Positions 50,280-60,221 are shown, numbered from the stretch's first letter. The stretch: DNA of 64,000 bases from Achromobacter xylosoxidans A8 (GCF_000165835.1 NC_014640.1:2480001-2544000); one strand, 5' to 3'. The notes: generated from the letters alone by a model not told the origin. Translations and numbers: made by a program.

Positions 50280-51116
50280 CTACGCGCCGGCCTCCAGCAG
50301 CGCCTGGGCGGCCGACGGTTCCGCCGCGTCGTCCGCGGCCGGCGACCCGTGGCGACAGGACAGGCAGGCCGAACAGTCCACGGCGGGTCCGGCATGTTCG
50401 CCCAGCCGCGCCAGCGCGGCGGGCGAGCGCAGTACCACGCGCTTGCGGCCGGCCGAGACGATGCCGCGCTGCTTCCAGTCGCTGAGCAGCCGGCTGACCG
50501 TGTGCAGGGTGGTGCCAGTCATTTCGGCGATGTCTTGCCGGGTGATGGGAAAGCCGATGCCGATGCCGTCCTGCATCGGTTGGCCGGACTGCTGCACCAG
50601 CCTCAGGATGGCGCGCGCGACCCGTTGTTCGACTTCATCGGTGGACAGTTCCTGGATGCGGACATGGGCGTCCTGCAGGCGCTGCCCCATGGTTTGCAGA
50701 GCGGCCGCGCCCAGCTGGGGATGGCTGGCGGTGAAACGTTCCCAGACCGTGGCCGGCCACACCAGGCAGACGCTTTCCTGCACGGCCTGGACCGTGGCGG
50801 GATAGCACGGCTGCCGCATGGCGCAAGCCAGTCCGAACATATCGCCGGGATTGACGTAGCGCACCACCACCTGTTCGCCTTCCGGCGTCAGTTGCGCCAC
50901 TTTCAGGCAACCGTGCAGCAGCACGAAGAAGTGCGCGGCGGGCGCACCCTGACGGTACGCGAATGCGCCGGCCTGCAGGCGGCAAGGCGTCGCGCCACGT
51001 AGCGCCGTGTCCAGCTGCGCATCGGACAGCGGCTTGAACAGATCCAGATTGCGGAGCAGGGCGTGGCACAGCGGCGACGACGCGGGGGGCCGCTCGGATA
51101 CGTGTGGAGGGTCCAT
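50280..51116 (-). CDS. NnrR/Dnr-type Crp/Fnr regulator of denitrification
   Basis: A 278-residue Crp/Fnr protein. It has a sensor beta-roll (GAPAAHFFVLLHGCLKVAQL, VNPGDMFGLACAM), a dimer helix, and a DNA-binding domain with TRQDIAEMTGTTLHTVSRLL. The recognition helix has His where FNR has Glu (HTVSR), as in NnrR proteins, and the N-terminal four-cysteine cluster of FNR is absent. The C-terminus carries an unusual VDCSACLSCRHG (C-x2-C-x2-C). It is divergent from nirK, with a TTG-N8-CAA box between. NO or anoxia is the expected signal. Confidence 0.85.
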   Translation of the reverse strand: MDPPHVSERPPASSPLCHALLRNLDLFKPLSDAQLDTALRGATPCRLQAGAFAYRQGAPAAHFFVLLHGCLKVAQLTPEGEQVVVRYVNPGDMFGLACAMRQPCYPATVQAVQESVCLVWPATVWERFTASHPQLGAAALQTMGQRLQDAHVRIQELSTDEVEQRVARAILRLVQQSGQPMQDGIGIGFPITRQDIAEMTGTTLHTVSRLLSDWKQRGIVSAGRKRVVLRSPAALARLGEHAGPAVDCSACLSCRHGSPAADDAAEPSAAQALLEAGA

Positions 51117-51181
51117 GTCCCGATGGTGACACCGTCGCTGCGCTGCGGCAATGCGAGCTGGCCTCCAGGCTGGTCCGAAGT

Positions 51182-51195
51182 TTGCGCTACAGCAA
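51182..51195. promoter_or_regulatory. NnrR/Dnr-type box upstream of nirK
   Basis: TTG-CGCTACAG-CAA fits TTG-N8-CAA, the relaxed FNR-like site used by NnrR-type regulators. It lies 77 bp before the nirK ATG in the 156-bp divergent gap with the regulator gene. This allows a -41.5 activator position for nirK. Confidence 0.65.
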
Positions 51196-51272
51196 AGAAG
51201 CCAAGTGGTGCCGGGCCTTCAATGGAGCTGCCGACAGACTCGGCTTAGCAGAAACCGGAAGAGGAGTTGCAC

Positions 51273-52355
51273 ATGAACGCTTTGCGCCCCACCTTGCTTG
51301 CCATGGCTTTGATCGCAACGATGGCGGGCGGCCCGGCAGCCGCCCAGAACGCCGATCAGCTGGAACGCGCCAAGGTCGCGCTGGTCGCCCCGCCCATGGT
51401 CCACCCGCATGAGCAGGTGGCGCGCTCGGGCCCCAAGGTGATCGAGTTCACGATGACCATCGAAGAGAAGAAGATGGTCATCGACGACAAGGGCACGACC
51501 TTGCAGGCCATGACGTTCAACGGGTCCATGCCCGGTCCGACCCTGGTGGTGCACGAGGGCGACTATGTCGAGCTGACCCTGGTCAACCCGGCCACCAACG
51601 CCATGCCGCACAACGTGGATTTCCATGCGGCCACCGGCGCGCTGGGCGGGGCCAAGCTCACCAACGTCAACCCTGGCGAGCAGGCCACGCTGCGCTTCAA
51701 GGCGGATCGCAGCGGCACCTTCGTCTACCACTGTGCGCCGGAAGGCATGGTGCCGTGGCACGTGGTCGCCGGCATGAGCGGCACGCTGATGGTGCTGCCG
51801 CGCGACGGCCTGAAGGACCCGCAGGGCAAGCCGCTGCGCTACGACCGCGCCTACACGATAGGCGAGTTCGACCTGTACATCCCCAAAGACGCGAACGGCA
51901 AGTACAAGGACTACCCGACACTGGCCGAAAGCTATGGCGACACGGTGGCAGTGATGCGCACGCTGACGCCGTCGCACATCGTCTTCAACGGCAAGGTCGG
52001 CGCGTTGACGGGCGCGAATGCGCTCACCGCCAAGGTCGGCGAGACGGTGCTGCTGATCCATTCGCAGGCCAACCGCGACACGCGCCCGCACCTGATCGGC
52101 GGCCATGGCGACTGGGTCTGGGAGACCGGCAAGTTCGCCAACCCGCCGCAGAAGGACTTGGAAACCTGGTTCATCCGCGGCGGCTCGGCGGGGGCGGCGC
52201 TCTACACCTTTAAGCAGCCCGGCGTGTACGCCTACCTGAACCACAACCTGATCGAGGCCTTCGAGCTGGGCGCGGCCGGGCATATCAAGGTCGAGGGCAA
52301 GTGGAATGACGACCTGATGAAGCAGATCAAGGCGCCGGGTCCGATCCCGCGCTGA
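51273..52355 (+). CDS. nirK: copper-containing nitrite reductase
   Basis: A 360-residue two-cupredoxin-domain enzyme with a Sec signal peptide (cleavage near PAAA-QNA). Copper ligands are visible: MPHNVDFH (type 2 and type 1 His), [13 protein letters not shown] (type 1 Cys, His, Met region) and [13 protein letters not shown] (late His). The mature protein reads almost like the Achromobacter xylosoxidans nitrite reductase as I remember it. It reduces nitrite to NO in the periplasm. GAGGAG precedes the ATG at 51273; the TTG two codons upstream is not needed. Confidence 0.97.
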   Translation: MNALRPTLLAMALIATMAGGPAAAQNADQLERAKVALVAPPMVHPHEQVARSGPKVIEFTMTIEEKKMVIDDKGTTLQAMTFNGSMPGPTLVVHEGDYVELTLVNPATNAMPHNVDFHAATGALGGAKLTNVNPGEQATLRFKADRSGTFVYHCAPEGMVPWHVVAGMSGTLMVLPRDGLKDPQGKPLRYDRAYTIGEFDLYIPKDANGKYKDYPTLAESYGDTVAVMRTLTPSHIVFNGKVGALTGANALTAKVGETVLLIHSQANRDTRPHLIGGHGDWVWETGKFANPPQKDLETWFIRGGSAGAALYTFKQPGVYAYLNHNLIEAFELGAAGHIKVEGKWNDDLMKQIKAPGPIPR

Positions 52356-52442
52356 GCGCAGCGGCAGGGCGCGCTTTGCGCGTCCAGCCTTACCCGCGTC
52401 CGTCCGCGTCGCCATCACGCTTTTCCCTTCCGGAGCCTTGCC

Positions 52443-52769
52443 ATGTCCAAGCTTTATCGAATCGCGTTCGCCGCCGCGTTGGCCGGCCTGCCCGTCCCGC
52501 AAGCGGGCGCGGAGACGCTGGCCGCCATCAATCCGGCCGGCGAAAAACTCTACAAGTCCGCCTGTGTCGTATGCCACGCCAGCGGGGTCGCCAACGCGCC
52601 CAGGCTGGGCGACAAGCAAGCCTGGTCGCCCTTTATCGCGCAGGGCACCGATGCGCTGCTGGCGACCGTGCTCAAGGGCAAGGGCGCAATGCCGCCGCGC
52701 GGCGGTTCGTCCGCGGACGAGTCCACGCTCAGGGCCGCGGTGGAATTCATGATGGCCGCGTCCCGCTAG
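52443..52769 (+). CDS. small c-type cytochrome (c5-like)
   Basis: A 108-residue exported protein. After a signal peptide ending near AGA-ET, a single haem site CVVCH sits in YKSACVVCHASGV, and the distal methionine is in KGAMPPRGG. This fits cytochrome c5/c-551-like electron carriers. It starts 87 bp after nirK on the same strand and probably delivers electrons to NirK. Confidence 0.88.
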   Translation: MSKLYRIAFAAALAGLPVPQAGAETLAAINPAGEKLYKSACVVCHASGVANAPRLGDKQAWSPFIAQGTDALLATVLKGKGAMPPRGGSSADESTLRAAVEFMMAASR

Positions 52770-52835
52770 CGTCCAGGTCTGGGGCCATCGATGACAGATA
52801 GTTGCACTTGCAATTATCAAGATTCCTCCATACGA

Positions 52836-52862
52836 TTGCAATTGCACATGATGCAATTGCAA
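52836..52862. promoter_or_regulatory. 27-bp palindromic operator upstream of the PDH E1 paralogue
   Basis: TTGCAATTGCA (52836-52846) and TGCAATTGCAA (52852-52862) are perfect inverted copies around 5 bases. Each arm is itself nearly palindromic (GCAATTGC). A third partial copy, TTGCAATT, lies at 52808-52815. The dyad is in AT-rich DNA 65 bp before the gene at 52928, where a repressor or activator would sit. The binding protein is unknown. Confidence 0.75.
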
Positions 52863-52927
52863 TTCACGATGCGAAATGACGGCGCCCGTACATCGGGACG
52901 CCGCCTTCGCGCCACCAGGAGGACGCC

Positions 52928-55591
52928 ATGGATACCCCGATAGAACCGACCGACGCCGATCCGCAGGAAACCCAGGAATGGCTGGAGGCCATGCAGGCCG
53001 TGCTGGCCCACGAAGGCCGGCCGCGCACCCACTATCTGCTGGACCAGCTGATCGGCCAGGACCGCGCCGGCCACGGCGGCTACGCCGCGCCTAACTCCAC
53101 GCCCTACGTGAACACCATCCGGCCGGCGGAGCAGGGGCTGTTTCCGGGCGACATGGGCATCGAGCTGCGGCTGGACGCCTATCTGCGCTGGAATGCCATG
53201 GCCATGGTGCTGCGCGCGGGCAAGACCTCGGGCGTGGGCGGGCACATCGCCACCTATGCCTCGGCCACCACGCTGTACGAAACGGGCTTTCGCCATTTCT
53301 TCCGCGCCGCCAGACCGGACTTCCTGGGCGACATGCTGTACATCCAGGGGCACTCCGCGCCGGGCATCTATGCGCGCGCCTACCTGGAGGGCCGCATCTC
53401 CGAGGTCGAGCTCGACCGCTTCCGGCGCGAGACGGCCGGTGGTGGGCTGGCGTCCTATCCGCATCCGCGCACCATGCCGGGGTTCTGGCAGTTCCCCACG
53501 GTGTCGATGGGCCTGGGGCCGCTGATGGCGGCCTACCAGGCGCGCTACATGCGCTATCTGGAAGACCGCGAACTGATACCCGCGCAGGGCCGCAAGGTAT
53601 GGGGCTTCCTGGGCGACGGCGAACAGGACCAGCCCGAGACCTTGGCGGCGGTGGCGATGGCCGGCCGCGAAAAGCTGGACAACCTGATCTTCGTGGTGAA
53701 CTGCAATCTGCAGCGCCTGGACGGCCCGGTGCGCGGCAATGCCAAGATCATCCAGGAACTGGAAAGCGTGTACCGCGGCGCCGGCTGGAACGTCATCAAG
53801 GTGATCTGGGGCGCAGGCTGGGACGCGCTGCTGGCCCAGGACCACGACGGCCGCCTGCGCCGGCGCATGATGCAGTGCGTGGACGGCGAGTACCAGGTGT
53901 TCAAGGCGCGCGGCGGCGCCTATGTGCGCGAACATTTCTTCGGCGCCGATCCAGTGCTGCTGGAGCGCGTGGCGCACCTGAGCGACGAGGAAATCGGCGC
54001 GCTCAACCGCGGCGGGCACGATCCGGCCAAGGTCTATGCCGCCTACGCCACGGCGCTGGCCCACCGCGGCCAGCCCACCGTCATCCTGGCCAAGACCGTC
54101 AAGGGCTATGGCATGGGCGCGGCGGGCGAGGCCGCCAACACCAACCACCAGCAGAAGAAGATGGCGGATCCGGCCGTGCGCGCGTTCCGCGACCGCTTCT
54201 CCATTCCGGTGCCGGACGATCTGCTGGAACAGATCCCCTACATCAAGCCCGCGCCCGGCAGCGCCGAGCGGGCCTACTTCGATGCCGCGATCGCGCGCGC
54301 CGGCGGCCATTTGCCGCGGCGGCCGGCAGGGCCGGGCCCGTTGGCCACGCCGCCGCTGGAGGCCTTCGCCGCGCACCTGAAGGGCAGCGACGGACGCGAG
54401 TTCTCGACCACCATGGCCTTCGTGCGGGTGCTGGCGCAACTGCTCAAGGATCCTGGTATCGGCCAGCGGGTGGTGCCCATCGTGCCCGACGAGTCGCGCA
54501 CCTTCGGCATGGACGGCATGTTCCGCCAGGTGGGCATCTATTCGCACGTGGGGCAGCTGTACACGCCGCAGGACGCCGACCAGTTGAGCGTCTACCGCGA
54601 AGACCGCCGCGGCCAGATCCTGCAGGAAGGCATCAACGAATCGGGCGCGATGTCTTCGTGGATCGCGGCGGCCACGGCGCACAGCACGCACGGCGTGGCC
54701 ACCATCCCGTTCTACATCTTCTATTCCATGTTCGGCTTCCAGCGCGTGGGCGACCTGGCCTGGGCGGCGGGCGACATCCGCGCGCGCGGCTTCCTGCTGG
54801 GCGCGACGTCTGGGCGCACCACGCTGGAGGGCGAGGGCCTGCAGCATGACGACGGCCACAGTCACGTGCTGGCCTCGGTCATCCCCTCATGCGTGGCCTA
54901 CGATCCGGCCTATGCCTATGAAATCGCGGTGATCGTGCAGGACGGCATGCGCCGCATGTACCAGGAAGAAGAGGACGTCTTCTACTACCTGACGCTGCTC
55001 AACGAGAAGACCGCGCATCCGCCCATGCCGCCGGGCGCCGAAGCGGGCATCCTGCGCGGCCTGTACCGCCTGCGCAAAGGCGGCGACGGCGCGCTGCGGG
55101 TGCAATTGCTGGGCAGCGGCGCGATCCTGGGCGAAGTGCTGGCGGCGGCCGATCTGCTGCGGCAGGACTTTGGCGTGGCGGCCGACGTCTGGAGCGTGAC
55201 CAGCTATTCGGAGCTGGGCCGCGACGGCCAGGAAGCGGAACGCTGGAGCCGCCTGCATCCGCTGGAGGACAGGCGCCGAGGCTACGCGGAAACGGCGCTG
55301 GCGGACAGCGAGGGTCCGGTGGTGGCCGCCACCGACTACATGAAAACGGTGGCCGAACAGATACGTCCGTTCATGCAGGAGCGCCGCTACGTCACGCTGG
55401 GGACCGACGGCTTTGGCCGGTCCGACACGCGGACGGCGCTGCGGGCCTATTTCGAGGTGGACCGGCATCACATCGCGCTGGCGGCCCTGAAAGCGCTGGC
55501 GGACGACGGACTGATGCCGCACGAGTGCGCGGCGGACGCCATCGCCCGCTACGGCATCGACCCAGAGGCCGTGTCCGCGGCGCGGCCCTAG
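52928..55591 (+). CDS. pyruvate dehydrogenase E1-type protein (AceE/MdeB-like paralogue)
   Basis: An 887-residue homodimeric-type 2-oxoacid dehydrogenase E1. It has [15 protein letters not shown], the thiamine-diphosphate segment [13 protein letters not shown]...NCNLQRLDG, a transketolase-like middle domain ([27 protein letters not shown]) and a C-terminal domain. In the E. coli housekeeping enzyme, the metal-binding segment reads GDGEMDEPE; here it reads GDGEQDQPE. No E2 or E3 gene follows, so this is a second, stand-alone copy, perhaps acting on 2-oxobutyrate (MdeB-like) or borrowing the main complex. A strong palindromic operator precedes it. Confidence 0.88.
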   Translation: MDTPIEPTDADPQETQEWLEAMQAVLAHEGRPRTHYLLDQLIGQDRAGHGGYAAPNSTPYVNTIRPAEQGLFPGDMGIELRLDAYLRWNAMAMVLRAGKTSGVGGHIATYASATTLYETGFRHFFRAARPDFLGDMLYIQGHSAPGIYARAYLEGRISEVELDRFRRETAGGGLASYPHPRTMPGFWQFPTVSMGLGPLMAAYQARYMRYLEDRELIPAQGRKVWGFLGDGEQDQPETLAAVAMAGREKLDNLIFVVNCNLQRLDGPVRGNAKIIQELESVYRGAGWNVIKVIWGAGWDALLAQDHDGRLRRRMMQCVDGEYQVFKARGGAYVREHFFGADPVLLERVAHLSDEEIGALNRGGHDPAKVYAAYATALAHRGQPTVILAKTVKGYGMGAAGEAANTNHQQKKMADPAVRAFRDRFSIPVPDDLLEQIPYIKPAPGSAERAYFDAAIARAGGHLPRRPAGPGPLATPPLEAFAAHLKGSDGREFSTTMAFVRVLAQLLKDPGIGQRVVPIVPDESRTFGMDGMFRQVGIYSHVGQLYTPQDADQLSVYREDRRGQILQEGINESGAMSSWIAAATAHSTHGVATIPFYIFYSMFGFQRVGDLAWAAGDIRARGFLLGATSGRTTLEGEGLQHDDGHSHVLASVIPSCVAYDPAYAYEIAVIVQDGMRRMYQEEEDVFYYLTLLNEKTAHPPMPPGAEAGILRGLYRLRKGGDGALRVQLLGSGAILGEVLAAADLLRQDFGVAADVWSVTSYSELGRDGQEAERWSRLHPLEDRRRGYAETALADSEGPVVAATDYMKTVAEQIRPFMQERRYVTLGTDGFGRSDTRTALRAYFEVDRHHIALAALKALADDGLMPHECAADAIARYGIDPEAVSAARP

Positions 55592-55596
55592 TCAGG

Positions 55597-56220
55597 CTAG
55601 ACGCGCCGCGCCAGCAAGGCCCAGATCCCGGCGGCGGACAGCAGGGCGCCGCCGCCCAGGTTGAAGCCGCGCTGGGCGCGCGGCGAGGCCAGCAGGCGGC
55701 GGGCGGACCCGGCGAAGATGGCGTAGGCAGTGGCGTTGATGCCGGCGCAGGCGACGAAGGTGGCCGACAGGATCCAGAGCTGGCGCGTCACGTCGCCCGC
55801 CGGGTCGATGAACTGCGGCAGGAAGGCCACGAAGAAGATGATGCCCTTGGGATTCAGCGCCGTCACCAGATAGGTGTTGGCGAACAGCTTCCAGCGCGAA
55901 CCCGACGCGGTCGCGGCCGGCAAGGTCGCGGGCGAGACGCCGGCGCGCAGCAGCTTGAAGCCCAGGTACAGCAGATACAGGCCGCCCACGACTTTGACCA
56001 CCGTGAACCAGAACGCCGACGTCGTCAGCAGGGCGCCCAGGCCCAGCAGCGACAGCAGCAGGGCGGTGGAGTCGCCCAGCGCCACCGCCAGCACCAGCGG
56101 CAGGCGCGCGCGGCGGCCTTGCGCGATGGAGTAGCTGATGACGGTGAGTATCGTGGGCCCGGGCAACATCACGAGGAGGGCGGACGCGCCCAGAAAAGCC
56201 AGCCAGGTTTCAAGCGACAT
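55597..56220 (-). CDS. LysE/RhtB-family exporter
   Basis: A 207-residue inner-membrane protein with six predicted helices. [20 protein letters not shown] is the family's first-loop motif (PGP), and [20 protein letters not shown] is the second. It exports amino acids such as homoserine, threonine or lysine. The start at 56220 has GGAG upstream; 32 extra codons in the open frame carry no membrane segment. It is convergent with the E1 gene. Confidence 0.9.
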   Translation of the reverse strand: MSLETWLAFLGASALLVMLPGPTILTVISYSIAQGRRARLPLVLAVALGDSTALLLSLLGLGALLTTSAFWFTVVKVVGGLYLLYLGFKLLRAGVSPATLPAATASGSRWKLFANTYLVTALNPKGIIFFVAFLPQFIDPAGDVTRQLWILSATFVACAGINATAYAIFAGSARRLLASPRAQRGFNLGGGALLSAAGIWALLARRV

Positions 56221-56391
56221 GGGATCTGCTCCAGGGGTGGGGCTGCGCGCGGCGGCCAGCCTGCGGCAAACTGTATAGCAATCGCAGCCGCCTGCAAACC
56301 GCGCCCGGACGGGCACGAACGCCGGGTGGTGTTAAATACAGCTTTCCCGGACAGTGAGCGCGGCGCCGCAAGGCGACGCGAAGGAAACACC

Positions 56392-57750
56392 ATGGCATTC
56401 GATTTTGATCTGTTTGTGATCGGCGCGGGTTCTGGCGGCGTGCGTGCGGCGCGTTTCGCGGCCAGCTTCGGCGCGCGCGTGGCGGTGGCGGAAAGCCGCT
56501 ACCTGGGCGGCACCTGCGTCAACGTGGGCTGCGTGCCCAAGAAGCTGCTGGTCTATGGCGCCCACTACAGCGAAGACTTCGAGCAGGCGCGCGGCTTCGG
56601 CTGGAACGCCGGCGAAGCCCGCTTTGACTGGCCCACGCTGATCGCGAACAAGAATCGGGAAATCGAACGTCTTAACGGCATTTACCGCAATTTGCTGGTC
56701 AATAGCGGCGTGACCCTGCTGGAAGGCCATGCCCGCATCGTGGATCCCCATACGGTCGAGATCAACGGCAAGTCCTACAGCACCGCCAACATTCTGGTGG
56801 CGACCGGCGGCTGGCCCCAGGTGCCGGACATTCCGGGCAAGGAACACGCCACCACCTCGAACGAGGCCTTTTTCCTGAAGCAACTGCCGCGCCGCGTGCT
56901 GGTGGTGGGCGGCGGCTATATCGCGGTGGAATTCGCCTCCATTTTCAATGGCATGGGCGCGCAGACCACGCAGGTCTACCGCGGCCCGCTGTTCCTGCGC
57001 GGCTTCGACCAGGGCGTGCGCGAGCATCTGCGCGACGAGCTGACCAAGAAGGGCATCGACCTGCGCTTCAACTCGGAAGTGACCCGCATCGACAAGCAGG
57101 CCGACGGCACGCTCGCCGCCACGCTGAAGGACGGCTCCGTGATCGAGGCCGACTGCGTGTTCTACGCCACCGGCCGCCGGCCCATGCTGGACAACCTGGG
57201 GCTGGAGAACACCGCGGTCAAGCTGGGCAAGGGCGGCTTCATCGAGGTGGACGACGAGTACCGCACGGCCGAGCCTTCCATCCTGGCCATCGGCGACGTG
57301 ATAGGCCGGGTGCCGCTGACGCCGGTCGCGCTGGCCGAAGGCATGGCGGTGGCGCGGCGCCTGTTCCGGCCCGAGGAATACCGCAAGGTCGACTACCAGC
57401 TGATCCCGACGGCGGTGTTCAGCCTGCCCAACATCGGCACGGTGGGCATGACGACGGAAGAAGCGCGCGCCGCCGGCCACGAGGTCAAGCTGTTCGAGAG
57501 CCGCTTCCGGCCCATGAAGCTGACCTTGACCGAGTCGCAGGAAAAGACGCTGATGAAGCTGATCGTGGACGCCAAGACCGACCGCGTGCTGGGCGTGCAC
57601 ATGGTTGGCCCGGACGCGGGCGAGATCGTGCAGGGCATCGCGATTGCGCTGAAGGCCGGCGCGACCAAGCAGGTGTTCGACGAAACCATCGGCATCCATC
57701 CCACGGCGGCCGAAGAGTTCGTGACCCTGCGCACGCCCGTCGCCCAGTAA
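56392..57750 (+). CDS. gor: glutathione-disulfide reductase
   Basis: A 452-residue flavoprotein disulfide reductase. It has the N-terminal FAD fold [18 protein letters not shown], the redox pair [15 protein letters not shown], an NADPH fold ([19 protein letters not shown]), [17 protein letters not shown], and the C-terminal active-site His-Glu in [13 protein letters not shown]. It keeps glutathione reduced using NADPH. AAGGA precedes the ATG at 56392. It is divergent from the LysE-family gene. Confidence 0.95.
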   Translation: MAFDFDLFVIGAGSGGVRAARFAASFGARVAVAESRYLGGTCVNVGCVPKKLLVYGAHYSEDFEQARGFGWNAGEARFDWPTLIANKNREIERLNGIYRNLLVNSGVTLLEGHARIVDPHTVEINGKSYSTANILVATGGWPQVPDIPGKEHATTSNEAFFLKQLPRRVLVVGGGYIAVEFASIFNGMGAQTTQVYRGPLFLRGFDQGVREHLRDELTKKGIDLRFNSEVTRIDKQADGTLAATLKDGSVIEADCVFYATGRRPMLDNLGLENTAVKLGKGGFIEVDDEYRTAEPSILAIGDVIGRVPLTPVALAEGMAVARRLFRPEEYRKVDYQLIPTAVFSLPNIGTVGMTTEEARAAGHEVKLFESRFRPMKLTLTESQEKTLMKLIVDAKTDRVLGVHMVGPDAGEIVQGIAIALKAGATKQVFDETIGIHPTAAEEFVTLRTPVAQ

Positions 57751-57761
57751 GACGGGGCGCG

Positions 57762-58577
57762 CTACAGGCGTTCGATCATGGCGCGCGCCGCCATCGGCGC
57801 GCGTTCCTTCGCGCCATTGATGAAAAAGGCAAAGACGTCTCCAGGCCGAGCCTTCTTGGACGGGGCGCCGGCCAGTGGCAAGTCGGCCGGATGCGTCCCG
57901 CGCGCCCAGCCGCGCAGGCGCTCCGCCCAGGCGTCCAACGCCTTGGGCGCATAGCCCGCCTTGTAGGCCGCGCTGGCGCGCATCAGCCGCGCGTACACGA
58001 AATCGGCCGTGCGGTCGGCGATGGACGGGTAGTCCTCGCTGTCCGTGTAGACCGTGGCCGCGCCGTGGCGCCGAGCCAGCTCCAGATATTCCTCGCAGGC
58101 GAAGCTGGCATGGCGCACGTCCAGCACGTGCCGCAGCGGCAGGCCGTCGACCTTCTCCGGCAGCAGCGCAAGGAAGGCGCCGAAGTCGTCCGCGTCAAAG
58201 ACCTTGGTCGGCGCGAACTGCCAGACGATGGGCCCCAGCTTGGGGCCTAGCTCGGCGATGCCGCTGTGCACGAAGCGGTGGATCGAGTCTTTGGCGCCCG
58301 CCAGTTCGCGGCGGTTGGTCGCGTAGCGCGAAGCCTTCAGCGAAAACACGAAGCCTTCTGGCGTTTCATCGCGCCATTTGGCGAAGGTGGCCGGCTTCTG
58401 GGTGCTGTAGTAGGTGCCATTGATCTCGATGGCGCTGAGCTGGCTGCTGGCGTATTCCAGTTCGCGCGCGTGCGGCAGGTTTTCGGGGTAGAAGACGCCA
58501 CGCCAGGGGGCATAGGTCCAGCCGCCGATACCGATGCGGATGGCGCCGTCTTTCGGATGAGGATGCGCTTGCGGCAT
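57762..58577 (-). CDS. DUF72 (YecE-like) protein
   Basis: A 271-residue TIM-barrel-like protein of the DUF72 family. It has IRIGIGGWTYAPWRGVFYPE near the start, AIEINGTYYSTQKPATFAKW, GFVFSLKASRYATN, IVWQFAPTKVFD and DVRHASFACEEYL. The function is not established; relatives sit near DNA-repair or metal genes. It is convergent with gor (11-bp gap) and divergent from the LysE gene at 58730. Confidence 0.88.
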   Translation of the reverse strand: MPQAHPHPKDGAIRIGIGGWTYAPWRGVFYPENLPHARELEYASSQLSAIEINGTYYSTQKPATFAKWRDETPEGFVFSLKASRYATNRRELAGAKDSIHRFVHSGIAELGPKLGPIVWQFAPTKVFDADDFGAFLALLPEKVDGLPLRHVLDVRHASFACEEYLELARRHGAATVYTDSEDYPSIADRTADFVYARLMRASAAYKAGYAPKALDAWAERLRGWARGTHPADLPLAGAPSKKARPGDVFAFFINGAKERAPMAARAMIERL

Positions 58578-58729
58578 GTCCGGCCCTCCAGGCGTGGGAA
58601 CCGGACAACTGTATCGCCGGCGCCACTTGTCCGCAAACCCCGCTGCGGAAGTTCGCTGTTCCGATACAGTTTTGCGCTAAGGTGTGGATTCACCTTGCCA
58701 CTTTCCGCGCGGCCCCGCGCCGGCCCATC

Positions 58730-59362
58730 ATGCCCGACTTTACCCATTTGATGACGTTCGCCCTGGTTGCCCTGGGCATGGTGCTCACGCCCGGGCCCAA
58801 CATGATCTACCTGGTTTCCCGTTCCATTTCGCAAGGCGCGCAGGCGGGCCTGATTTCGCTGGGGGGCGTGGCGGTCGGCTTCATCTTCTACGTGCTCTGC
58901 GCCGCGTTCGGCATCACGGCGCTGCTGATGGCAGTGCCTTACGCCTACGACGCGCTGCGCATCGGCGGCGCGCTGTACCTGCTCTACATGGCCTGGCAGG
59001 CGCTGCGTCCGGGCGGGCGTTCGCCGTTCCAGGTGCGCGAGCTGCCCAAAAGCAGCCCGCGCACGCTGTTCACGATGGGGCTGGTGACCAACCTGCTCAA
59101 TCCCAAGATCGCGATCATGTATGTGTCGCTGCTGCCGCAGTTCATCCAACCCGAGCGCGGCAGCGTGTTCACGCAGTCGCTAGCGCTGGGCATGACGCAG
59201 GTCGCCATCAGCCTGACGGTCAATGCGCTGATCGCCATCATGGCGGGTTCCATCGCCGGGTTCCTGGCGGGCCGTCCCTTGTGGATGGTGGTGCAGCGCT
59301 GGCTGATGGGGACGGTGCTGGCCGGATTGGCGGTGCGCATGCTGATGGACAACCGCCGCTGA
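58730..59362 (+). CDS. LysE/RhtB-family exporter
   Basis: A 210-residue protein with six predicted helices. ALGMVLTPGPNMIYLVSRSI carries the PGP loop, and LLNPKIAIMYVSLLPQFIQ the second family loop. It is a different gene from the exporter at 55597. The ATG at 58730 begins helix 1. The stop overlaps the start of the following small membrane protein by 1 bp. Confidence 0.9.
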   Translation: MPDFTHLMTFALVALGMVLTPGPNMIYLVSRSISQGAQAGLISLGGVAVGFIFYVLCAAFGITALLMAVPYAYDALRIGGALYLLYMAWQALRPGGRSPFQVRELPKSSPRTLFTMGLVTNLLNPKIAIMYVSLLPQFIQPERGSVFTQSLALGMTQVAISLTVNALIAIMAGSIAGFLAGRPLWMVVQRWLMGTVLAGLAVRMLMDNRR

Positions 59363-59658
59363 TGCAGTCCGAGGACGGCTTCTTCGCGTCATTGGGCGGC
59401 ATGCTGGGCGAGGCGCTGCGCAGCGTCGTCGCCGGGCTGAAGTGGCTGCTGGGCGGCGTAGGCAGCGCGCTGGGCGACTTCTACGCGGGCCTGTCGGGCG
59501 CGATGGGGATGAGTCCGTCGGTGTTCAATCTGGTGGTGTTGGCTATTGGGTTGATGCTGCTTTGGGCGGCGGTCAAGGCGTTGTTGAGGCGGAGTTTGTT
59601 GGGGGTTTTGGTTTGGGGGTTTTTGGCGGTGTTGGTGTTGGGCGGGTTGATTAATTGA
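59362..59658 (+). CDS. small membrane protein coupled to the LysE-type exporter
   Basis: A 98-residue protein: an amphipathic N-terminus (ASLGGMLGEALRSVVAGLKW) and two C-terminal hydrophobic segments (VFNLVVLAIGLMLLWAAV, GVLVWGFLAVLVLGGLI). The start codon shares one base with the preceding stop (TGATG). In the last 46 codons 11 of 14 leucines are TTG, whereas the exporter gene uses mainly CTG. The coding strand becomes G+T-rich just before composite repeat 2, so the 3' part may have drifted or been acquired with the repeat. Function unknown. Confidence 0.65.
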   Translation: MQSEDGFFASLGGMLGEALRSVVAGLKWLLGGVGSALGDFYAGLSGAMGMSPSVFNLVVLAIGLMLLWAAVKALLRRSLLGVLVWGFLAVLVLGGLIN

Positions 59659-59788
59659 TGGGTTTTGTTGTGTTGCGGTTTGCGGGTGTTTTTCTGCTTT
59701 AGGCGCCAGCCGCGGCGTGGGCCTGGGGCGGGCGGTGTGCTTGGCGTGCTTGCCATCGGTGGGGTGTGGCGAAGGTCTTGCGGGGCCC

Positions 59789-59823
59789 GCTCCCGGCCGG
59801 CCGCGCGGGCGGCCTTTGGGAGC
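59789..59823. repeat. GC-rich hairpin of composite repeat 2
   Basis: GCTCCC (59789-59794) pairs with GGGAGC (59818-59823) around a 16-base near-palindrome (59799-59814). The same position in copy 1 pairs GCCCCA with TGGGGC. The double-sided change argues that the stem, not the sequence, is kept. Confidence 0.8.
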
Positions 59824-59956
59824 TTACGCGGTGTCTTGCGGCGAGTGATGGCGCTGCGCGCTGTTTGTCACCGGTTCCTTAAAAGAGGCGGTGCATGGGC
59901 AGACGATGCGCCGTATTCGCGTAGCGAGCACTATAGGAATTTTATAAATCGCGTAT

Positions 59957-59990
59957 GTATTAATCGGCCGCCCGGGCGGCCGATTAATAC
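59957..59990. repeat. perfect 34-bp palindrome, unit 1 of composite repeat 2
   Basis: A perfect palindrome: GTATTAATCGGCCGCCC followed by its reverse complement. It is preceded by AATCGC and followed by GGGCAGC. It lies 162 bp before the second perfect palindrome. Confidence 0.9.
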
Positions 59991-60118
59991 GGGCAGCGCA
60001 CGACTCGCCCCTGACCACGGCTCCAGCGGCACTACAAGCCAAGACAATGGCAGCCCGATTGATGCGCTGTCGCGGCCTTCGCGCAGCGAACACTATCGAG
60101 ATTTTATGAATCGCGTAT

Positions 60119-60152
60119 GTATTAGTCGGCCGCCCGGGCGGCCGACTAATAC
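60119..60152. repeat. perfect 34-bp palindrome, unit 2 of composite repeat 2
   Basis: A perfect palindrome: GTATTAGTCGGCCGCCC followed by its reverse complement. It differs from unit 1 by an A-to-G on the left arm and the matching T-to-C on the right arm, a compensated base-pair change. Flanks match unit 1 closely. Confidence 0.9.
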
Positions 60153-60221
60153 GGGCAGCCCACGACTCGTCCCTGACCACGGCTCTAGCAGCGCAGCAAG
60201 CCAAGACAGCGGCAGCCCAGC

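Noticed and set aside
47711..50395. An 894-residue open frame on the minus strand opposite norB and nirV.
   Set aside because: It is the reverse of well-supported norB and nirV; the translation has no domain and is His/Gln/Arg-rich, as in other antisense frames here.
55525..57750. A 741-residue frame that would extend glutathione reductase by 289 residues.
   Set aside because: The extension is antisense to the LysE-type gene, and a proper start with ribosome site exists at 56392.
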